Positions 8,751 to 18,704 of a stretch of 64,000 nt of DNA are shown here, one piece after another. Below the pieces are notes generated by a model. That model saw only the letters and a program-made list of their open reading frames with translations. It had not been told where the DNA came from and made no database searches. How positions within the stretch are numbered: position 1 is the first letter of the stretch; each line of letters opens with the position of its first letter. Origin of the DNA: Thiothrix lacustris DSM 21227 (GTDB lineage Bacteria; Pseudomonadota; Gammaproteobacteria; Thiotrichales; Thiotrichaceae); assembly GCF_000621325.1 (NCBI RefSeq), contig NZ_JHYQ01000024.1, forward strand, positions 1-64,000, read 5' to 3'. The position numbers were made by a program, and so were the translations under genes.

Positions 8751-10625
8751 CTAATACAACTGTTTACCCACGGCCATGACTTTTTTTACCAGTTTTTTGT
8801 GAGTCACGCTGTTGACCACAAACACGTTATGCGAGGTTTTTTGCAAGGTTTCGAGCAGGGCTTGCTGCAAGCGCTCTTCATTCAGGATAAAGCCTTTGAT
8901 TTTTACCGCTAGCACGAATACTGGCTCATGGGGGAAATTGCGCACCTGTTTTTGCGCTACCCAGACTTCGCTGACGTGTTGATGGCGGTTGAGTGTGCCG
9001 AGCAGTTCGCGCTCGAAGTCATAACCACCTTTTTCTACCACTTCTGGGGCAATCAAGATGTCTACATCGTCAAGTTGAGCGCGTTCCTGTTGGGCTTCGT
9101 GCATCATGTCGTTGGCGGCTTCCAGCTTCACCAGCCATGCGTTGGCTTGTTGAGGTTGTTGATGGAGGGTGTAATAACGTGAGCATTCATGAGCGGCGTA
9201 AACGCGCAAGGCCGGGTTTTTCATGGCTTTTTCAAGATAACGGATACCATCAGCATCATTTTGTGCCAGCAACAAACGCCCGATCGCAAGGTCAGCCGCA
9301 TTGTCATCGGGTTGGTCGGCTGAGTATTGCAAATACAAAGAAAGCGCATCCTTATCCGGTTGGTATTGTTCGGTTAGGCTGGCGAGTTGCCAACGCTCCT
9401 CAGCTGTCAGGGTATGGTCATCACGTTGGGATAGGCTGGCAATGGTTTGTTGGGCAGCTTGAGCACGCTGGTAAAATTCCTCCCATTCGACACTGTTATC
9501 GTGGCTCCATTGCTGGTCAAAATGTTGGATGACACGTTTGGCTTCACTACCCAGCCATAGGAGGGCTTTGCGGTCATCGGCTTCTTCTTGTAGCCCGGTG
9601 GCTTTGAGTGCTTTGAGCCGCTCTATCAGGGCAGGGTGGGTATCTGACGGGTTGGTTTTATGCGTCAACACCGTGCGTAGGTGGTGCTTGAACGCCTCAT
9701 GCTGTGGTTGTGGCTGCTGGTAAAATTGTTGTAATTGGCTATACGTCGCTTGATCGGCCTGCGCTTGTGTGTGAGCTTTACGGTAAAGTGGTTGCCAGAA
9801 CTGTTCTTGAGTAAACGCCGCGTAGACATGGGTGGCGATCAAGGCGGAAGCCGTGGTGTGACAGGATGTTAGTTTGCCTGCTACTGCATCGGCTTCATAT
9901 TCATTGTTGCGTGCCAATACATAGGAGTAGCCTGCAAAATAGGGGGTATACCACTCCGTAAAGTAGCGTATTGGCGCAGTTCCCCACGCATTGGTTTGCT
10001 GAATAGCATGGCTAATTTGAGCCCAGCTTTGCCGTACTCGATAGATCCAGCCCGCAAATTTGCTGTGATTGCCGGACAAGTGCGCAAGTTCATGTGCTAG
10101 AACGGCTCGCGCTTGTGAGGGGGAAAGTGCCATCAACAATTCTAACCCGACCAGCAGCGTATTGTGGTGGGGGCCAATGATGCCCAGTCGTGGGGTCTGA
10201 GCAATGGCGGCGTTCATGTCTGGCGTGAGAATGATGGTGTGGATTGGGGGTGTTGCCAATTGTTTGCTTAATGCATTGACTTCCGACCAAAGTTGCGGGA
10301 ATTCTGTTGGTTTTAACGCATAGCCTGTCGGTGAGGGAATACGTACCAAGAGTGAGCGCCCGACCACCCAAAGTAGCCCTCCCAACACGATAATTAGTTT
10401 GTTTTTTAAGAGTAGCAATAAGACGGCGGAGCTGGTGAAGGCTAGCCAAACCGTTCCGCCTGTCAGTAGTAGCAATAGTGCTAACAGCCCGCCGATAACG
10501 CTATATCCAAGTAAAGCCAGCCCTTGCAGACGCCGCTTGTACGTGGTGGGGTGCTGTGCAATATCCTGTTCAGCGCGATGTACCAATTCTTCAAATTGTT
10601 GGCGGTATTCGGTTGAGGTTTTCAT
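8751..10625 (-). CDS. M48-family membrane metalloprotease with long C-terminal region
   Basis: This 624-residue protein has two hydrophobic helices at about 30-85, then a zinc protease domain with H178-E179-L-A-H182, and a third-ligand motif NNEYEADAVAG about 60 residues later. This matches the HtpX/Ste24-like M48 family. The C-terminal 250 residues are helical and rich in Q, A and E, with repeat-like stretches (LYLQYSADQPDDNAADLAIGR, YLEKAM) suggesting TPR-like packing. It would degrade membrane or misfolded proteins at the inner membrane. It is longer than HtpX (about 290 residues) because of this C-terminal part. The substrate is unknown. Confidence 0.88.
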   Translation of the reverse strand: MKTSTEYRQQFEELVHRAEQDIAQHPTTYKRRLQGLALLGYSVIGGLLALLLLLTGGTVWLAFTSSAVLLLLLKNKLIIVLGGLLWVVGRSLLVRIPSPTGYALKPTEFPQLWSEVNALSKQLATPPIHTIILTPDMNAAIAQTPRLGIIGPHHNTLLVGLELLMALSPSQARAVLAHELAHLSGNHSKFAGWIYRVRQSWAQISHAIQQTNAWGTAPIRYFTEWYTPYFAGYSYVLARNNEYEADAVAGKLTSCHTTASALIATHVYAAFTQEQFWQPLYRKAHTQAQADQATYSQLQQFYQQPQPQHEAFKHHLRTVLTHKTNPSDTHPALIERLKALKATGLQEEADDRKALLWLGSEAKRVIQHFDQQWSHDNSVEWEEFYQRAQAAQQTIASLSQRDDHTLTAEERWQLASLTEQYQPDKDALSLYLQYSADQPDDNAADLAIGRLLLAQNDADGIRYLEKAMKNPALRVYAAHECSRYYTLHQQPQQANAWLVKLEAANDMMHEAQQERAQLDDVDILIAPEVVEKGGYDFERELLGTLNRHQHVSEVWVAQKQVRNFPHEPVFVLAVKIKGFILNEERLQQALLETLQKTSHNVFVVNSVTHKKLVKKVMAVGKQLY

Positions 10626-10781
10626 GCGTGTACGATTATGTTATTGGGGTTATTAATGGGAAAGTTTAGCAAAGACTAATTTACATTCGGCAGTTTTTCG
10701 GATTGAAGGCGCTAAATAGCACGAGCATCCCACGCAGATACAACTAGAATAACGCTATCCTGAAATACTGAAAGATACGTT

Positions 10782-11630
10782 ATGTTGCACCAAGCCTTTA
10801 TTTACTTTTCTTCTGTCGCTGTTTGGCGGCGTTTGCTGCTGATGTTATGGGCTGTTGTCATGGGGATGGGAGGGGCAAGTGCGGCTGAACCTGCTTGGCA
10901 GAAGGTTGCTTACCGGGTTCCCGTGGCAGAATCACCGTTGACGCATTTGGCGCAAAAACATGAGAAGTTATTTACGTTCTTTGTAGAAAATGCTTTGCAC
11001 GGCAAGGGTAAAAAGGATTTTGACGTTGTTACCAAGCGCGTTAAAAATAAGATTATGTGGCGTAATGGTAGCGGTACAAATATTTACCATGATGCATTTG
11101 TGCGTTCTTACCCGTTCGTTTCCAAGTTAGATTTACAGGGAATGCCCGACAGCATCCTGTTGATCGCGTATCTTGAATCACAGTGGCATGGTAAAAAAGG
11201 TAAAAAATCCGCTGATTACGGCTACTGGCAATTCACGCCGGAAGTCTTAAAAGAAATCCAATCGTTGGATTATGTGCCTGATGGACTGAAAACCACCAAT
11301 ATCAACAAATTGCGTGCCGATGCCACTCTCAGCACGCAGGCCGCGCAAGTGCATTTACACCGCTACCATTTCTATTTTGCCAATGTCGCCAAGTTTTCGG
11401 AAAGTGATGCGTGGTTACTGACCTTTACAGCATTCAACTGGGGGGCAGGCAATGTGAAACGCATGATCGCTGATATGGAAAGCGAAGGTATTGAAGCCAA
11501 TTTCGCCAATTTCTACCACCGTTTGTACGCTGCTCATAAAGCTAACCCTAGTGATATATCACTACGGGCAGCGACGGAGTACGTGCCGAGCTTGTGGAAT
11601 CTCGCGCAGTTGATTGGGGCTGACAAATAG
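10782..11630 (+). CDS. Lytic transglycosylase, SLT domain
   Basis: This 282-residue protein has an N-terminal hydrophobic signal at about 15-35 ending GGASAA, so it is probably periplasmic. The SLT/lysozyme-like domain carries the catalytic glutamate E132 in LLIAYLESQWH, then SADYGYWQFTPEV and FTAFNWGAGNVKRM. This order (ES, GxWQF, NxGxxxV) matches MltD/Slt-type enzymes, which cleave peptidoglycan glycan strands to 1,6-anhydro ends. No LysM repeat is present, unlike MltD. It is transcribed away from the M48 gene and converges on the NamZ-like gene 11 bases away, which is also a peptidoglycan enzyme. Confidence 0.88.
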   Translation: MLHQAFIYFSSVAVWRRLLLMLWAVVMGMGGASAAEPAWQKVAYRVPVAESPLTHLAQKHEKLFTFFVENALHGKGKKDFDVVTKRVKNKIMWRNGSGTNIYHDAFVRSYPFVSKLDLQGMPDSILLIAYLESQWHGKKGKKSADYGYWQFTPEVLKEIQSLDYVPDGLKTTNINKLRADATLSTQAAQVHLHRYHFYFANVAKFSESDAWLLTFTAFNWGAGNVKRMIADMESEGIEANFANFYHRLYAAHKANPSDISLRAATEYVPSLWNLAQLIGADK

Positions 11631-11641
11631 CAATAGTTTGC

Positions 11642-12859
11642 TCAGTACAGCAGGAAAGGCTGGCGGGTGACTTCCCATGCTTGTTCATCTGGCACGGTCA
11701 GCGCATCCAGGTCGGCGGGAACAGCTTGCGGATCATCCACCCATTCACGCAGTAGCGGCGAGCCGTTGATAACGTCGATGGGTAGCTTGCCGAAAGCGTA
11801 TTCGTAAGGGAAATCGCGCCAAAGTGCGTAGTCGGGGTAGAGCTGGCGAATCGCTTTGAACGCCAGCGCTTGCACCCGCCACGGGCGGAAGGCGGCGTGG
11901 TTGTAATGCGGCGCTTCCACATGGATTTGCACCCCGGCACACAGTTTGCCCGCGTGCTTGTGGAAGGTCGGCTCGAACCAGCATTCGCGCAGGATACAGC
12001 CTTGCAACCAGTGTGGGGCGAGTGTTTGCATGGTGCTGATCACGGCGCGGGCATCAATGTCGGGTGCGCCGAACAGTTCCAGCGGTCGAGTAGTGCCGCG
12101 CCCTTCGGAGAGGGTTGCACCTTCCAGCATCACGGTTCCGGCGTAACAGCGTGCCATCGACAGGTTGGGGGCGTTGGGGCTGGGGTTGACCCATTCGCGC
12201 CTACCGAGCGGCCAGCCGTAGCCGGGGGCTTTGTCCGGCCGCCAACCTTCCATGCCAATCACACGGTATTCGAGATGGAGCTTGAGTTCCTGGATGAACC
12301 ACAGGCCGAGTTCACCCATCGTCAAGCCGTGGCGCATGGGCATGGCTCCCGCGCCGACGAAACTTTCCCAGCCCGCCCGCAAGGTTAAACCTTCCACCGG
12401 GCGGCCTGCTGGGTTGGGGCGATCCAGCACCCACACTGCTTTGCCGTGTTGTGTGGCGGCTTCCAGCACGTAGCGCAGGGTGGTGATGAAGGTGTAAATG
12501 CGGCAGCCCAAATCCTGTAAGTCCACCAGCAGCACGTCAAAGGTGTCCATCATCGCATCGGTGGGTCGGCGCACTTCGCCATACAAGCTAAAAATCGGGA
12601 TACCGTGCTGCGGGTCGATGAAGTCGGGCGATTCCATCATATTGTCCTGTTTGTCGCCTTTGATGCCGTGTTGAGGGCCAAAAGCAGCGCTCAGGGTGAT
12701 GTCAGGCAAGGCTGCGATAGCATCCAGTGCGTGCGTCAGGTCGGGTGTGACCGAGGCAGGGTGTGCAAGCAGGGCAATACGCTTGCCCGCGAGTGGGGTA
12801 CGTAAAGTGGCGTCTGTGAGAAAGCGGTCAAGGCCAAATTTCATGTATAAATCCATCAC
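11642..12859 (-). CDS. DUF1343/NamZ-like exo-beta-N-acetylmuramidase
   Basis: This 405-residue protein has DUF1343 family segments: GKRIALLAHPASVTP, FGPQHGIKGDKQDNM, IPIFSLYGEVRRPT, DLQDLGCRIYTFITTL, WVLDRPNPAGR and LSEGRGTTRPLELFGAP. Characterised members (NamZ) remove N-acetylmuramic acid from peptidoglycan ends. No signal peptide is visible, so a cytoplasmic recycling role is possible. The start is uncertain: ATG 12859 overlaps the upstream DOMON-like gene by 32 bases, and ATG 12844 (MKFGLDRF) is an alternative; neither has a clear ribosome site. It is the last gene of a three-gene minus-strand set. Confidence 0.85.
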   Translation of the reverse strand: MMDLYMKFGLDRFLTDATLRTPLAGKRIALLAHPASVTPDLTHALDAIAALPDITLSAAFGPQHGIKGDKQDNMMESPDFIDPQHGIPIFSLYGEVRRPTDAMMDTFDVLLVDLQDLGCRIYTFITTLRYVLEAATQHGKAVWVLDRPNPAGRPVEGLTLRAGWESFVGAGAMPMRHGLTMGELGLWFIQELKLHLEYRVIGMEGWRPDKAPGYGWPLGRREWVNPSPNAPNLSMARCYAGTVMLEGATLSEGRGTTRPLELFGAPDIDARAVISTMQTLAPHWLQGCILRECWFEPTFHKHAGKLCAGVQIHVEAPHYNHAAFRPWRVQALAFKAIRQLYPDYALWRDFPYEYAFGKLPIDVINGSPLLREWVDDPQAVPADLDALTVPDEQAWEVTRQPFLLY

Positions 12860-13352
12860 GGTGGTGAAAATCCGGGTGTTCAGTCGGATGATACAACGAC
12901 CAGTAGGATTTTTCGCCTGTTGTGGTTTCGATGACAGCGCTCAAGGCTAGCTGTAACGGTTTACTTTGCGGGTTAGGGGGGAAAGCGGTGGCAGGGATAG
13001 TGGCTTGAAGATCAGTGTGTGGCGTAACGTGCACTGTGCATCCCGTCCACTCCAGCTTTTCCCGGTAGCCACTGAAGGCATACGCAGCCCATTGGCTCGA
13101 CGGCGAAAAATTGAATTCGTGATAGCGGCTGTCACCCTGTACACCGATGAATGCTTCAAAGCAGGTGTGTTGCCATAAGTTATCGGTCGCGGTGGGGGTT
13201 TGCAGTGCGGGAATGCGGATGTGCGCAAGATCACCGCGTAAGCTGTATTGCAGGTGCAAACTGCCATCCACCCTGCGTTCTAGCGTTACGCACAAGTCTT
13301 GTACCACTGTACAAGGTGTCGCCGGGTGGCAATGTAGGGTAAGCAACGTCAT
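12828..13352 (-). CDS. DOMON-like domain protein
   Basis: This 174-residue soluble protein matches the pattern of bacterial DOMON-like proteins: beta-strand-rich, with LWQHTCFEAFIG and YHEFNFSPSSQWAAYAFSGYR in the middle. Such folds bind sugars or heme in other proteins; no ligand residues can be assigned here. No signal sequence is seen. It begins 4 bases after the hemerythrin stop and overlaps the NamZ-like gene at its 3' end, so the three genes are likely one transcript. The role is unknown. Confidence 0.78.
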   Translation of the reverse strand: MTLLTLHCHPATPCTVVQDLCVTLERRVDGSLHLQYSLRGDLAHIRIPALQTPTATDNLWQHTCFEAFIGVQGDSRYHEFNFSPSSQWAAYAFSGYREKLEWTGCTVHVTPHTDLQATIPATAFPPNPQSKPLQLALSAVIETTTGEKSYWSLYHPTEHPDFHHRDGFIHEIWP

Positions 13353-13356
13353 TGAT

Positions 13357-13797
13357 TTAGGCGAAGTCGAGTGCGCCGCCTTTGTCCTGATACATTTTCA
13401 GGAAGCGAGCGGTGATCATGTCCATCGTAGCAATGTGTTGTTTCAGCCAGACGGTCAGGTTTGTTTCGAGATATTGGCGCAATGCGGGCATATCGCGACT
13501 GGTTTTCCAGTGGTCGAATGCGGCCTTCATATCCGCCAGCGCAATATCGTGTTCATCCTTGTGTACCGGGTAAGGGCGGAAATCAATGATCAGCATATTG
13601 CGATTTTCTTGCTCAAAATGCGCGGTAGTGTGCTGGAGTAATGCATCCAGGCGAGTGTCGATCAGTGTGATGTCGGTTGGCGCTTGGGTTAGCAGTGTGT
13701 GGAGCTCGTTGAGCATAACGCGCTCTTCTTCGTGTAGTTGGGTGATAGCGGGGATTTCCATCGACAGGAAGGCGTTAGCATCGATTTGCGTAGGCAT
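13357..13797 (-). CDS. Hemerythrin-domain protein
   Basis: Beginning at ATG 13797 (MPTQIDANAF) the protein has 146 residues; an upstream in-frame ATG at 13836 would add 13 residues. Helices carry the bacteriohemerythrin ligand pattern: an early HEEE, HTTAHFEQE, HKDEHD and KQHIATMD, consistent with a di-iron O2-binding four-helix bundle. It may store or sense oxygen, or handle iron or NO. It heads the hemerythrin/DOMON-like/NamZ set and diverges from the NQR operon across about 260 bases. Confidence 0.85.
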   Translation of the reverse strand: MPTQIDANAFLSMEIPAITQLHEEERVMLNELHTLLTQAPTDITLIDTRLDALLQHTTAHFEQENRNMLIIDFRPYPVHKDEHDIALADMKAAFDHWKTSRDMPALRQYLETNLTVWLKQHIATMDMITARFLKMYQDKGGALDFA

Positions 13798-13964
13798 AGG
13801 TGACAGCACCGTGAATTTCAAAAATAAAGTATGCAAAGTGTGTAATAGGCTGAGGGTAATTGCAATTATCCTTGCAGCCCTGCTTTGTACAGCGTCTGTT
13901 GGTGTGAAGTGCTGACACTTACTGATACTTAAATGCTGAATGTGGCATTATTTCGCATGTTTGC

Positions 13965-13993
13965 TTGCAACATTGTCGACATTTCATGATAAT
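13965..13993 (+). promoter_or_regulatory. Predicted sigma70 promoter of nqr operon
   Basis: TTGCAA at 13965-13970 and GATAAT at 13988-13993 are separated by 17 bases. This is a good match to a housekeeping promoter and would start transcription near 14000, about 58 bases before nqrA. Assigned by eye only. Confidence 0.5.
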
Positions 13994-14005
13994 TTGCAAT
14001 CTTCA

Positions 14006-14029
14006 GCACCTGCCAACGACGGCAGGTGC
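14006..14029 (+). promoter_or_regulatory. Stable hairpin in nqrA 5' leader
   Basis: Perfect 9-base arms GCACCTGCC and GGCAGGTGC enclose AACGAC. It sits just after the predicted transcription start and 30 bases before the nqrA ATG. ATTTCTCCTC follows, not a proper T-run, so an intrinsic terminator is doubtful. A 5' stabilising stem or a protein or attenuation site fits better. Confidence 0.55.
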
Positions 14030-14058
14030 ATTTCTCCTCAAGAGCGTTGTTGCAGCAC

Positions 14059-15399
14059 ATGAAAATCAGTAAAGGTCTGGATTTGCCTATCACAGGTAAG
14101 CCGGAACAAGCGGTTTATGCACATCCTGCCCCCCAGACGGTTGCCGTATTGGGGCGAGACTTCCACGACTTGCGCCCCGCGTTGCAGGTTCAGGAAGGGG
14201 ATCGGGTAAAACGTGGACAAGTCCTGTTCACTGACCGCAAGAGTCCGGGCGTGAATTTCACCTCACCGGGCGGCGGTGTGGTCAAGAAGATTAACAGGGG
14301 CGCGAAACGGGTGTTGAACTCGGTCGTCATCGAGCTGGATGATGATGAAGAAGACATTACCTTCCCTGCTTATACCCCTGCACAATTGTCGACTCTCGAT
14401 GCCGCTACTATTCGACAGCAATTGCTGGATTCTGGGCAGTGGATTGCTTTCCGCACACGGCCTTACAGCAAAGTTCCCAAAGCTGATGCTACCCCTGCTT
14501 CGATCTTCGTGACCGCGATAGATACCTACGCGATGGCGGCTGATCCACTGCTTATTATCAATGCAGAAAGTGAAGCGTTTCAGCACGGTTTGCAGTTACT
14601 ATCCAAGCTTGCGCCAAAAGTGTTCGTTAACCATAAAGATGGTGCAGAGCTTCCTCTGTTTGTGGCGAGTAATATCACTTACACCGGCTTTTCTGGGCCG
14701 CATCCAGCGGGTTTACCAGGCACGCATATTCACTTTCTTGACCCAGTAAGCGAACACAAAACTGTGTGGCATATCGGTTATCAGGACGTAATTGCCATTG
14801 GCAAGCTGTTTACCACCGGCAAGTTGTACGTGGATCGTGTTATTTCTTTGGCCGGACCAACAGTGTTGAAGCCGCGTTTGCTGCGTACCCGTTTGTGCGC
14901 GAGTACGGATGACATCGTGGATGGGCAATTGGATTGCCAAGCTTGTCGCGTCATTGCCGGTTCTTTGCTGTCGGGGTTCCGTGCAGCGGGCTGGAGTGCG
15001 TATCTGGGGCGTTACACCGTGCAAGTGGCAGTAGTGGCAGAAGGTCAGCCGCGTGTGTTTATGCACTGGTTGAACCCGATGCTGAAACAGTTTTCCTTCT
15101 TGAATGTGTTCCTGAGTCCTGGTGTGCGCGGGCAACAATTCGCGATGACAACCTCGCAAAATGGTAGCCATCGGGCAATGGTGCCGCTGGGCAATTACGA
15201 GGAAGTGATGCCGCTGGATATTTTGCCGACACAATTGCTGCGTTCCTTGCTGGTACGTGACACGGTGATGGCGCAACAGCTCGGTGCGTTGGAATTGGAT
15301 GAGGACGACCTCGCGCTGTGTACTTTTGTGTGCCACAGCAAATACGAATACGGCCCCGCCTTGCGCGAATGCCTGCGAATGCTGGAAAAGGGGGAGTAA
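14059..15399 (+). CDS. nqrA: Na+-translocating NADH:quinone oxidoreductase subunit A
   Basis: The 446-residue protein starting [13 protein letters not shown] is the canonical NqrA N-terminus and length, so ATG 14059 is used rather than the in-frame ATG at 14026. It is the peripheral cytoplasmic subunit of the six-subunit NQR, which couples NADH oxidation and quinone reduction to Na+ export. Family segments visible are [37 protein letters not shown] and [13 protein letters not shown]. It is first in nqrABCDEF and is followed by nqrB after 2 bases. It is preceded by a predicted promoter and leader hairpin. Confidence 0.97.
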   Translation: MKISKGLDLPITGKPEQAVYAHPAPQTVAVLGRDFHDLRPALQVQEGDRVKRGQVLFTDRKSPGVNFTSPGGGVVKKINRGAKRVLNSVVIELDDDEEDITFPAYTPAQLSTLDAATIRQQLLDSGQWIAFRTRPYSKVPKADATPASIFVTAIDTYAMAADPLLIINAESEAFQHGLQLLSKLAPKVFVNHKDGAELPLFVASNITYTGFSGPHPAGLPGTHIHFLDPVSEHKTVWHIGYQDVIAIGKLFTTGKLYVDRVISLAGPTVLKPRLLRTRLCASTDDIVDGQLDCQACRVIAGSLLSGFRAAGWSAYLGRYTVQVAVVAEGQPRVFMHWLNPMLKQFSFLNVFLSPGVRGQQFAMTTSQNGSHRAMVPLGNYEEVMPLDILPTQLLRSLLVRDTVMAQQLGALELDEDDLALCTFVCHSKYEYGPALRECLRMLEKGE

Positions 15400-15401
15400 C
15401 C

Positions 15402-16628
15402 ATGTCAGATAAACTGCGCCGCTTACTGGATAAGGTCGAACCTAAGTTCACCCGTGGCGGTAAATATCATAAATACTACGGCCTGTTTGAGATGGTCGAT
15501 ACTCTGCTGTACAGCCCACCCAACCGTACTATCGGTGCGCCGCATGTACGCGACGCACTCGACCTGAAACGGGTGATGGGGTATGTGTGGCTGGCCACTT
15601 TTCCGGTGATGTTCATGGCTTGTTTCAATACAGGCTATCAAGCGAATCTGGCAATGCAAGGCATGGGGCTGGAACACGCGGAAGGCTGGCGTGGGGTGAT
15701 CATGGACATGATCGGCTACGACCCGAAGAGCTTTTTCGATAACGTCTTCCATGGACTGCTGTATTTCCTGCCGGTGTACATGACCACCTTCATTGTGGGT
15801 GGGATCGCGGAAGTGGTGTTTGCGCTGGTGCGTGGGCATGAAGTTAACGAAGGTTTCTTTGTCACCTCCATCCTGTATTCCTTGATCCTGCCGCCGGACA
15901 TTCCGTTGTGGATGGTGGGGATGGGTATCCTCTTCGGGGTTATTCTTGGTAAGGAAGTGTTCGGGGGTACGGGTAAAAACTTCATTAACCCGGCACTGGC
16001 AGGGCGTGCGTTCCTGTTCTTTGCTTACCCGGCCTTCATGTCCGGTGATTCGGTATGGGTCGCAGTGGATGGCTATTCCGGTGCCACCACCCTGGCAACC
16101 GCCGCGACCGGCGGTATGCAGGCCGTGGCAAACAGCGGGCTGAGCTGGTGGGATGCTTTCATCGGTATCGAACCCGGTTCTTTGGGTGAAACCTCGGCGC
16201 TGGCGATCTTTATTGGTGGTGCGTTCCTGTTGTTCACCAAAATTGCCAACTGGCGAATTGTGTCCGGGGTTATGTTCGGCATGATCATGACAGCGATTAT
16301 GTTCAATACCATTGGCAGTGACACCAACCCGATGTTTGCGATGCCGTGGTACTGGCATTTGGTCACGGGTGGGTTTGCATTCGGCATGATGTTCATGGCG
16401 ACTGACCCGGTAACAGCGGCGCATACCGATAGCGGGCGCTGGTGGTACGGGGTGCTGATCGGCGTGATGGTTGTCCTGATTCGTGTGGTCAACCCCGCGT
16501 TCCCGGAAGGCATGATGCTCGCCATCCTGTTTGCCAATATGTTCGCGCCGTTGATGGATTACACGGTGATGAAAGCCAATATCAAGCGCCGCCTCAAGCG
16601 TCAGGCTGCTGGGGAGGCTAAATCATGA
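15402..16628 (+). CDS. nqrB: Na+-NQR subunit B
   Basis: The 408-residue integral membrane subunit starts [16 protein letters not shown] at 15402, behind AAGGGGGAG; a longer open frame from 15318 is rejected because it overlaps nqrA. T229 in [11 protein letters not shown] is the expected site of covalent FMN attachment through phosphate (SGAT motif). About ten hydrophobic helices cover 55-400. NqrB carries riboflavin and FMN and the main Na+ path in known structures. Its 3' end overlaps nqrC by 4 bases. Confidence 0.97.
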   Translation: MSDKLRRLLDKVEPKFTRGGKYHKYYGLFEMVDTLLYSPPNRTIGAPHVRDALDLKRVMGYVWLATFPVMFMACFNTGYQANLAMQGMGLEHAEGWRGVIMDMIGYDPKSFFDNVFHGLLYFLPVYMTTFIVGGIAEVVFALVRGHEVNEGFFVTSILYSLILPPDIPLWMVGMGILFGVILGKEVFGGTGKNFINPALAGRAFLFFAYPAFMSGDSVWVAVDGYSGATTLATAATGGMQAVANSGLSWWDAFIGIEPGSLGETSALAIFIGGAFLLFTKIANWRIVSGVMFGMIMTAIMFNTIGSDTNPMFAMPWYWHLVTGGFAFGMMFMATDPVTAAHTDSGRWWYGVLIGVMVVLIRVVNPAFPEGMMLAILFANMFAPLMDYTVMKANIKRRLKRQAAGEAKS

Positions 16629-17437
16629 ATAAGGTTCAGCAATTTTTGGCATTGCCCAACGACAGCAAGGTGAAAACCATTGGGGTTGCCCTGGTGTTGT
16701 GTTTGGTGTGTTCCATTGCGGTATCTACGGCGGCAGTGGCTTTGAAGCCAGTACAGGATGTGAACAAGCTGCTGTACAAAAAACGCAATATCCTGCAAAT
16801 CGCAGGCTTGGAGAAGCCCGGTCAATCGGTGGAAGAGGCTTTCAAACAAGTGGAAGCTAAAGTGGTTGATTTGCAAACCGGGCAATACGTGGAGGGTGTT
16901 GATCCCAATACCTTCGATGCGCGTGCTGCTTCGGTAGACCCCAAGCAAAACGTGGTGCTGACCAAGGAACAGGACATTGCCTCGATCAAGCGCCGCGCCA
17001 AATACGCCACGGTGTATCTGGTGAAAGACCCACAAGGCAAGGTAGAAAAAGTCATCCTGCCGATCCACGGTTACGGTTTGTGGTCAACCTTGTACGGTTT
17101 CCTCGCACTGCAAGCGGATGCGAATACCGTCGTGGGTATGGGGTTCTATGAACATGCTGAAACCCCCGGTCTGGGCGGTGAAGTCGATAATCCGGCATGG
17201 AAAGCCAAATGGCCGGGCAAGCAGGTTTTCAATGCTGACGGGCAAGTGGCCATTCGCGTCATGAAAGGTGCTGCTCCCGATGGCGACCCGAAAGCGTTAC
17301 ATGAAGTGGATGCGCTCTCCGGGGCGACCCTGACCAGTACTGGAGTGGATAACCTGATCCATTTCTGGTTGGGTGAAAACGGTTTTGGCCCTTACCTGCA
17401 ACAATTCCGCACAAGTCTTCCGGGAGGTGCTTCATGA
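16625..17437 (+). CDS. nqrC: Na+-NQR subunit C
   Basis: This 270-residue subunit has one N-terminal membrane helix at about 18-38 and a periplasmic FMN-binding domain. T235 in [11 protein letters not shown] is the expected covalent FMN site. [13 protein letters not shown] and [15 protein letters not shown] are conserved family segments. FMN transfer to NqrB and NqrC needs ApbE flavin transferase, which is not in this window. The start overlaps nqrB by ATGA, and the stop overlaps nqrD the same way. Confidence 0.97.
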   Translation: MNKVQQFLALPNDSKVKTIGVALVLCLVCSIAVSTAAVALKPVQDVNKLLYKKRNILQIAGLEKPGQSVEEAFKQVEAKVVDLQTGQYVEGVDPNTFDARAASVDPKQNVVLTKEQDIASIKRRAKYATVYLVKDPQGKVEKVILPIHGYGLWSTLYGFLALQADANTVVGMGFYEHAETPGLGGEVDNPAWKAKWPGKQVFNADGQVAIRVMKGAAPDGDPKALHEVDALSGATLTSTGVDNLIHFWLGENGFGPYLQQFRTSLPGGAS

Positions 17438-18096
17438 ACAGTGCAGTCCGTAATGTGATTGCTAGCCCTTTGGTGGCGAATAATCCGATTACCTTGCAAA
17501 TTCTGGGTATCTGTTCAGCACTGGCTGTCACCAGTTCCCTGAAAACCGCCTTGTTGATGGCGGCAGCATTGACCACGGTCACGGCATTCTCGAATGCTTC
17601 CATCAGTGCCATTCGCCACCACATTCCTGGCAGTATCCGCATTATTGTACAGATGACCATCATTGCCTCGCTGGTGATTGTGGTTGACCAGTTGATGAAA
17701 GCTTATGCCTTTGATACGGCGAAACAGTTGTCGGTTTTCGTCGGCCTGATCATCACCAACTGTATCGTCATGGGGCGGGCTGAAGCTTATGCCATGCAGA
17801 ACCCGGTGGGGATGAGTTTCCTCGATGGTATTGGCAATGGCTTGGGTTATAGCCTGATCCTGATCGTGGTGGCGGTGATTCGTGAGTTATCTGGTTCTGG
17901 TTCTTTGCTGGGCTATGAAATCCTTACCCTGACCAAGAACGGTGGCTGGTATGTGCCGAATGGCCTGATGCTGTTACCACCCAGCGCTTTCTTTATCATC
18001 GGAATGTTGATTTGGATTATTCGTACCAAATACCCAGAACAGCGTGAAGTTCACGACTTTAAGATTCACGAGAAACATGGCTTGGGGAATCGTTGA
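17434..18096 (+). CDS. nqrD: Na+-NQR subunit D
   Basis: This 220-residue, six-helix membrane subunit is homologous to RnfE and Nqr[21 protein letters not shown] at the N-terminus includes the conserved cysteine that ligates the intramembrane iron centre between NqrD and Nqr[21 protein letters not shown] gives the second conserved cysteine. Both are present. It is translationally coupled to nqrC by a 4-base overlap. Confidence 0.97.
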   Translation: MNSAVRNVIASPLVANNPITLQILGICSALAVTSSLKTALLMAAALTTVTAFSNASISAIRHHIPGSIRIIVQMTIIASLVIVVDQLMKAYAFDTAKQLSVFVGLIITNCIVMGRAEAYAMQNPVGMSFLDGIGNGLGYSLILIVVAVIRELSGSGSLLGYEILTLTKNGGWYVPNGLMLLPPSAFFIIGMLIWIIRTKYPEQREVHDFKIHEKHGLGNR

Positions 18097-18097
18097 T

Positions 18098-18694
18098 ATG
18101 GAAGCGTTATTAAGTCTATTCATCAAGTCCGTGTTCATTGAGAACATGGCACTGACCTTCTTTTTGGGGATGTGTACGTTCATCGCCATCTCCAAAAAGA
18201 TCGAAACAGCGGTGGGTTTGGGTATTGCCGTGGTGATTGTGCAGGCGATTACTGTACCCGCCAATAACCTGATCCTGAACGTATTTTTGAAAGATAGCGT
18301 CTTGTTGCAAGGGGTGGATCTACGTTTCCTCGGCCTGATCAGTTACATCGCCATCATTGCGGCGATTGTACAGGTGCTGGAAATGGTGCTGGATAAATAC
18401 GTGCCAGCCCTCTACCAAGCCTTGGGGGTATTTTTACCCTTGATTACAGTGAACTGCGCAATTCTGGGCGGTACGCTGTTTATGGTGGAACGTGATTACA
18501 CCTTCGTCGAAAGTGTGGTCTACGGTTTCGGCAGCGGCTTTAGCTGGATGTTGGCTATCGTGGTGCTCGCAGGTGTGCGTGAACGCCTCAAATACAGCGA
18601 TGTCCCAGTCGGTTTACAAGGCTTGGGCATTATTTTCATTACCGTAGGGCTGATGTCGTTGGGCTTCATGTCCTTCTCAGGCATCCAGTTGTAG
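18098..18694 (+). CDS. nqrE: Na+-NQR subunit E
   Basis: The 198-residue membrane subunit starts [19 protein letters not shown] at 18098, the standard NqrE N-terminus, one base after the nqrD stop; an in-frame start at 18044 would overlap nqrD. Conserved cysteines occur in [14 protein letters not shown] and in [14 protein letters not shown], matching the pair that with NqrD binds the intramembrane iron centre. Six hydrophobic helices are visible. Confidence 0.97.
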   Translation: MEALLSLFIKSVFIENMALTFFLGMCTFIAISKKIETAVGLGIAVVIVQAITVPANNLILNVFLKDSVLLQGVDLRFLGLISYIAIIAAIVQVLEMVLDKYVPALYQALGVFLPLITVNCAILGGTLFMVERDYTFVESVVYGFGSGFSWMLAIVVLAGVRERLKYSDVPVGLQGLGIIFITVGLMSLGFMSFSGIQL

Positions 18695-18704
18695 GAGTGA
18701 GGCA

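Noticed and set aside
14006-14029. nqr leader hairpin considered as a riboswitch or a true terminator
   Set aside because: The leader is too short for a known riboswitch, and no T-run follows the stem.
15423-16424. Minus-strand open frame of 333 codons
   Set aside because: Antisense to nqrB; His-rich product without domains, produced by the codon bias of the real gene.
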